In this document: positions 59,301-64,000 of the stretch, piece by piece
How the letters are laid out: the number at the start of each line of letters is the position of its first letter
How positions within the stretch are numbered: the stretch's first letter is position 1
The notes under the pieces: model-generated
Database searches by the model: none
Told to the model about the DNA's origin: nothing
The model's input: only the letters and a program-made list of their open reading frames with translations
From: Collybiopsis luxurians FD-317 M1
Taxonomy: Eukaryota > Basidiomycota > Agaricomycetes > Agaricales > Omphalotaceae
DNA length: 64,000 bases
Assembly (NCBI GenBank): GCA_000827265.1
Contig: KN834761.1
Span: 65,841-129,840 of the forward strand
Direction: 5' to 3'
Translations under genes and position numbers: made by a program

Positions 59301-61121
59301 GCAACGTATCTTCCGAATGTTTGTATGTATGTCGTCGGACCCTTTCCTCAGTACGCTCTGTTCATTTAACACGTTCTGACAGCACGGAAATCCCCGCTAT
59401 CATGAACCTGGTTCGATACCCAACTATACGCATGAATACCCGTCTAATTAGTCAATAAATCTTGGTCTTGACTTTGACTTTTAAGGGCTTTCGGCCCTGA
59501 AAAGATCGCGATATCGTAGATCCCTGTACATTGGAGGGATCTAACACCGGTTTCGAATCAAAATATGTACAATATACAGACACTATCAGACGCGAACGGT
59601 ATTGCAGCGATCCACTGCATAGACCGTCGAAAATATCCAACCAGAAGATTGGGAAACTCAAACTGTAGCTTGGTTCAGTACTCTATGCCTATTTCGGAAT
59701 GGACCTTTTCTTGCAAGGTGGCTGGAAAGATGCTGAAAAGGAAATGGTGGCAAGAGAGACCGGCGGTTGGTTTCAGAACTGCTTACGAGGGGCTTTTGCT
59801 TACGAGGGGCTTTTTACGGGCCAAATTCAACCTTGACTTATCGCGCCGTTGATGAATTTATTGCTACACCTTGGGATAGAATGCCGTGTCAACCGGTCAT
59901 AGCTTCTGGCCCACTTGAGAGTTTAGCATTGACCGAAGGCGGTCTACCTCCTGGTTCAAACCGCAGATGCAACGTATCAGGGTAGGGAATATAATATTAA
60001 GCCCAATAACTAATACGAAATTAGGAGATCGGAAGCGGGGCAAACCATTTGCCTTATTTATTTCTCACAGGTTACAGTTTTTAGTGTGAATTGCGCAAGA
60101 GTACTGAACACGCTTTCTAGAGAAATTCCTCCTTCCTTGGCGCTTCTGTTACCTGCGTTGACGAGCTTGGATTCATCCAATCTGGCCCCCCGGCTCTGTC
60201 CTCGTCATTTAGACTGAAGCAGAAAGAGTATCGTCGTAGGAACTGAATCAATTCGGGAAGAGCATAAGAATTATGATTTCTCGAGGGTTCCTAGACTTCT
60301 GGCATTCCTGGGACAGGGCGTGTGGATTTCAAGAACAAACTGAAGGCTCTACTGCTATGTCAATAGCAGCGTGTCGCCCACGGATGCTCCGCGGACTCGC
60401 ACAGATGACTAGTGCAACCCAATTGAGGGTTCGGATGAAAACACGTACGAAGTTGCTTGACAGCGATTTGCACAGCTCAAGGTTTTTCTGCCTGGATAAC
60501 TATTGCCAAAGCAAGTCATACCAGAAGATTCTTCCTTACGTGGCCGAACTAGAAAGTGAAATGAACCGTCTTTGTGCATAACGTCCGGAAGGGAGGATCA
60601 ATATACTACTCTAGTCAGGCCTCCTTATCGCCGAAAGTCCAAAGTGACCTTCTATTATCGCCTCGAGACCCAGCTATATACTCTTAAATAAGCGAGCTTA
60701 GCGGACAGCTGGCATGTAGAAGTCGGTTAGAAGAACGGTTAGTTCCCTCTTCTGTGGAAGGAAGCAAGGAAGATTTATTGGTCATGAGCCCGTACCTGGG
60801 TTAATGCGGGTAGTCATTAGCAACTATGATTCTCCGAATACAGATCAATTTGGGTCTCACTGCGTCCGGACTGGCCAGCATGGCCTCATTCCCGAGGATG
60901 GACTCTCAAAGTTTGCGATGGGTATTGTAGAATTAGAGCCTTTGAAATTCCAAAATCCGAGATCATGTCTTATGACTATGTTCATGAGTATTTTCCTTGC
61001 CATGCATTGAATAGAATAGCTGCTGGTTTATTTGCTGGCATGAAAGACATTTGAGCTTCAGGATAGTTAGTTCACAATGCAGCTCGGGCGAAACTCTCGC
61101 ATTGTACATCGCGTGACCGTG
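53330..61121 (-). repeat. Right arm of the very large imperfect inverted repeat
   Basis: Colinear, in reverse orientation, with 32385-40210; the anchors are listed with the left arm. No complete gene was found. The frame at 53987-54298 shares a short protein-like segment with 39311-39508. Beyond 61121 the similarity stops abruptly, next to a gaccacgatgaccacg repeat. Confidence 0.8.
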
Positions 61122-61507
61122 ACCTTTACTAATCATATGTCGGCGTTTTCGTTCCACCACGATGACCACGATGACCACGTCACGACAACTTACATCTCGT
61201 CTTCTCAATCGTTACTTTCATCATTCTTCTTCATTTCCTGTCTCTTCTGAGCTGTCATCCTCCACCAAATTTATTTCGCTGGTCAGTTCAAGTGCGGGTA
61301 TATCTAAAATCATTCGTATTTTCCAGAGTCCAAATTCAAGTCTGAGTGCGTGCTTTCCTTTGACTTTGTGCCAATAACACTGATTTATATGACTGTCTCC
61401 GTGGCGTCAACAGAATAATTAAACGTTAACGAGATTCTGGTTCGCGCTAGTGGTAGTACTAGCGTATATCTTATTCCAGCCGGAGCCTAATCATCCGTTC
61501 TTTCAAG
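61122..61507. other. Outer flank of the right arm
   Basis: No gene is seen. Contains accacgatgaccacgatgaccacg (about 61157-61180), a short repeat at the end of the arm. Confidence 0.4.
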
Positions 61508-62503
61508 ATGTTCATCTTCGACAACCTCGCCCAAGGTCTCTTAGCTCTTCCTGCTCATTTAGAATGGGATCTCCGTGCCCGGTTTCCCGGCTTGTGCCGT
61601 AGAATGGAAAATGACCTCAGACGAGAACGCTGCGGAGGAGATGGAGTGTTTTAGTCTGAGGGGAAGGAGGGAGGGGAGGGAACCTCATTGGACTGGTGCT
61701 TCCCTTATCTCTCTGGGAGAGAGGATTCAAGTTTAGGAGGAGTTCGCGTATAGAAAACCTGCGCACCAGCCCTCAACCCATCGTAAACACAGCGTGTAGG
61801 CTTGCTGGGAATTACATGAGGGCTGCACATCATTTTACTTTGCTTTCGCAAATTAGACCAAGGTTGGCAGATGGCGGACGCTCCGCAGCAGGTTAGGTGG
61901 TTTTTAGATAATGTTCAAAGAGAGAAGGGGGAAGGCAAAGGCGAAGATGGTAATGAGGGGAAGGCCTCTCGTAAGAGGGATGGTACTTACTGTGGGGAAG
62001 AATATCAATATGACAAGGACAAGGGCGAAAAAGGCAGCAAAGATTGCCCACTCTCTTTCCCCTCTTCCGATACTTGTACTCCTTTGACCACGACTATACT
62101 GGACGAGGGGGCTGCAGAGACCCGGATGTGTTTAGAGTTATATCTTCAGGTGTGGAGATGCATCTATGTCTATGGCCAAAGAAAAGGAGAGCAATGGGGA
62201 GTGGTTTCGCTGGTGACATTGATGCTTCAGAGTCATTTTTTGACAAGTTCTGTCTCACAGTCGGAAAATATTCACGGCGGAGCGATGCATGTGTCACTTC
62301 TAGGTTCGTAAGTGCACTTCACGAATATTTGGTGTCCAAAGTTGGAACGCGATTGTCATTTTATGGATCAGATACTGGTTATAGGCTGCTGGTCTTCTGG
62401 TGTAGTTTTTCAGGTGAAGTTTGTCTTTGCACAACACTTTTTTTTTGTGGGCATGAGGCAGTAGGCGAGCGAAGGACAGTACATATAACCGAATGTTTCT
62501 GAT
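61508..62503 (+). pseudogene. Possible broken gene of unknown family
   Basis: A frame starts at 61508 (M-F-I-F-D-N-L-A-Q-G-L-L-A-L-P-A-H-L) and stops after about 48 codons; another protein-like frame at 61871-62080 is rich in Lys/Glu/Gly, and a third at 62040-62502 contains F-V-S-A-L-H-E-Y-L-V-S-K. They lie in changing frames without clear splice sites between them. No family is recognised. Confidence 0.25.
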
Positions 62504-62683
62504 AGCGCCCGGTATCCAGTAATAAAAGATTCTCATCAATTGCTCTTCCATAATGTGATTACTTACATACTGTCACTTTAGAGGAAACTTTTGTCAGTCC
62601 CTAGCCAAAATTTCATATACCCCTTTTCCTCAGTTACCCAAATTGCCAGAAGAATTCTGGTGATTATCTTGGGCAGATGGCAT

Positions 62684-63015
62684 TTGGAATTGGAGAGCTA
62701 GAAGAGGCTCTACGGCTTCTGAGCTCTCCAACAAGCTTACTCAAACTCTTCAACAAGGTATGTCATCTTCCATGAGATGCAGGCAAAGTCTGATATAGGA
62801 AATGCAGAGCCATCAGCATTGCACTAGTTTGGTTTGCCAGTTCTGGTACAGAATGGCTTATTGATATCCCTATCGGTCGCAGCGGGCACCTTGCTGCTGT
62901 ATATTCCTACTTTTCGCCACGCAGAAATTTATCATTTAACCTAATTGCTGTCCCATGGAGCTTTGCTTATGCATGGAACGATGATCTCGCTTCTGCTACA
63001 AACAGCTCTTTTTGA
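62684..63015 (+). pseudogene. Fragment of a gene of unknown family
   Basis: Between 62809 and the stop at 63013-63015 a 68-codon frame is open and protein-like (F-A-S-S-G-T-E-W-L-I-D-I-P-I-G-R-S-G then Y-S-Y-F-S-P). Upstream at 62684-62757 another frame reads G-E-L-E-E-A-L-R-L-L-S-S-P and ends at a gtatgt donor, with a possible acceptor at 62807. No phase joins the two without a stop, so this is more likely a relic than a gene. Confidence 0.3.
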
Positions 63016-64000
63016 AATTCGGACTGTCTCCTTGTCTGTCATTCCACATCCACACCTGAAATCTGTGCCAATTGTCACAAATGCCCGGCCAGACATGCTC
63101 TGCCCAATCTTTCCCATATATATATATGAGACACTTCTTAGCCGGCCGTATCTGTGGAGATTTTCGATCAGTAACCTTCCTCCTGAGTCCTGATTGTTGC
63201 TGGTCAGAAGTGCGCACCGGCATTTGCTGGTTCTCTACCAGCATTCATCAGGAAAAACCCAAAGTGAAAATTATGTCGCAACTTTTCAAAGTTCAGTCAA
63301 AATCCTGTCAAACTTCATAACACTACAAGCACATTGGCTTGCAAACCACTGTTGAAGCATTTATCTAGGACTTGAAGGTTCAGAATTCTACAACTGTCCT
63401 CCAATTGTTTAATCCAACAGCACATATGTTGGAATATCTGTTGAGCAATATCAAGTGAACTATTCTCAATATAAACAGGTCCGCAATGTCCTGGTGAAGA
63501 TGCTAGCCAAGAATGTACATAGCATAACCATTATAATCAAGTGTTACTTGTGGGTTTTCAATGCCTTCTTCCTCTTTATGGTGCAACAGTTGAGCCTTCC
63601 CAGAAAAACATACATACAAGCACCTGTTGGAATGAACTGTGGAGTTAAGCTGAGCTTTCTGTGCTTCAGAACTATAGTAAGGTGATACATGTCATCAAGT
63701 GTAGAGGTGCTTCAAGTCACCTTTTCCATTCAATACTTACCTATGGTCACTGTCCATGAGAGAATGTATGGTTTTGAGCCCCCAAGTTTGAAAATTGAGA
63801 GTGCTGAGCATAGTAATGGAAAACTAGTCATTCAGGAATTGAACCTTTCCAGTATAATTTAATATGTATCCTATCCTATCCTACATCATTTACATACAAT
63901 CCAATTCAACTCAAATTCAAATTCTTCCAATCGATTCATAATTCTACGTGTTCAATATAGGCCAGCTGTGAATTGTGATACACCAATCAGAATCCATGAA
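63016..64000. other. AT-rich end of the window, nothing assigned
   Basis: A 76-codon frame at 63455-63685 with a hydrophobic segment (W-V-F-N-A-F-F-L-F-M-V) is the longest, without recognised family. It could be part of a gene continuing beyond the window. Confidence 0.3.

Overview
The window is nuclear DNA of a filamentous basidiomycete, most likely an Agaricomycete. The evidence is intron-dense genes with 50-70 nt introns, a DUF6535 membrane protein, several F-box genes of the long-helix agaricomycete type, and a DUF3455 secreted protein. No rRNA, tRNA, CRISPR array or bacterial-type operon was seen. Intron positions were derived by joining open frames at GT-AG (in two places GC-AG) sites so that the frame is kept; they are predictions without transcript data.

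Layout. 1-3.4 kb: a DUF6535 membrane-protein gene with an apparent frameshift. 4.4-5.5 kb: RNA polymerase I subunit RPA34. 5.9-10.0 kb: two tandem minus-strand F-box paralogues, the first flanked by an inverted pair of a roughly 170 bp gene relic. 10.1-10.9 kb: a decayed MFSD5-like molybdate-anion transporter. 11.2-12.1 kb: a secreted DUF3455 protein. 14.0-15.1 kb: a decayed old-yellow-enzyme relic. 16.7-22.7 kb: three tandem genes for a secreted, possibly wall-anchored protein family, with an LTR element (202 bp LTRs, 5 bp target duplication, gag only) sitting between copies 1 and 2. 22.8-26.0 kb: NatC subunit MAK10/NAA35. 26.4-28.3 kb: a GH5 glycoside hydrolase with nine exons. 29.4-31.1 kb: a third F-box gene.

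31.5-61.1 kb is the strangest part. A small nest of direct and inverted repeats (31.5-32.4 kb) leads into a very large imperfect inverted repeat. Its arms lie at about 32.4-40.2 kb and 53.3-61.1 kb and hold no convincing gene. They enclose a 13 kb spacer whose only firm gene is a PCL/Pho85-type cyclin at 49.3-50.4 kb, surrounded by long microsatellite-rich non-coding DNA. The last 3 kb contain gene relics only.

Functionally the genes are unrelated housekeeping functions (ribosomal RNA transcription, N-terminal acetylation, cyclin-dependent kinase control) mixed with fast-evolving accessory families (F-box, secreted proteins, DUF6535) and relics. The strongest signals of local genome dynamics are tandem duplication, retroelement insertion with CpG-type decay, and the large inverted duplication around the cyclin gene.
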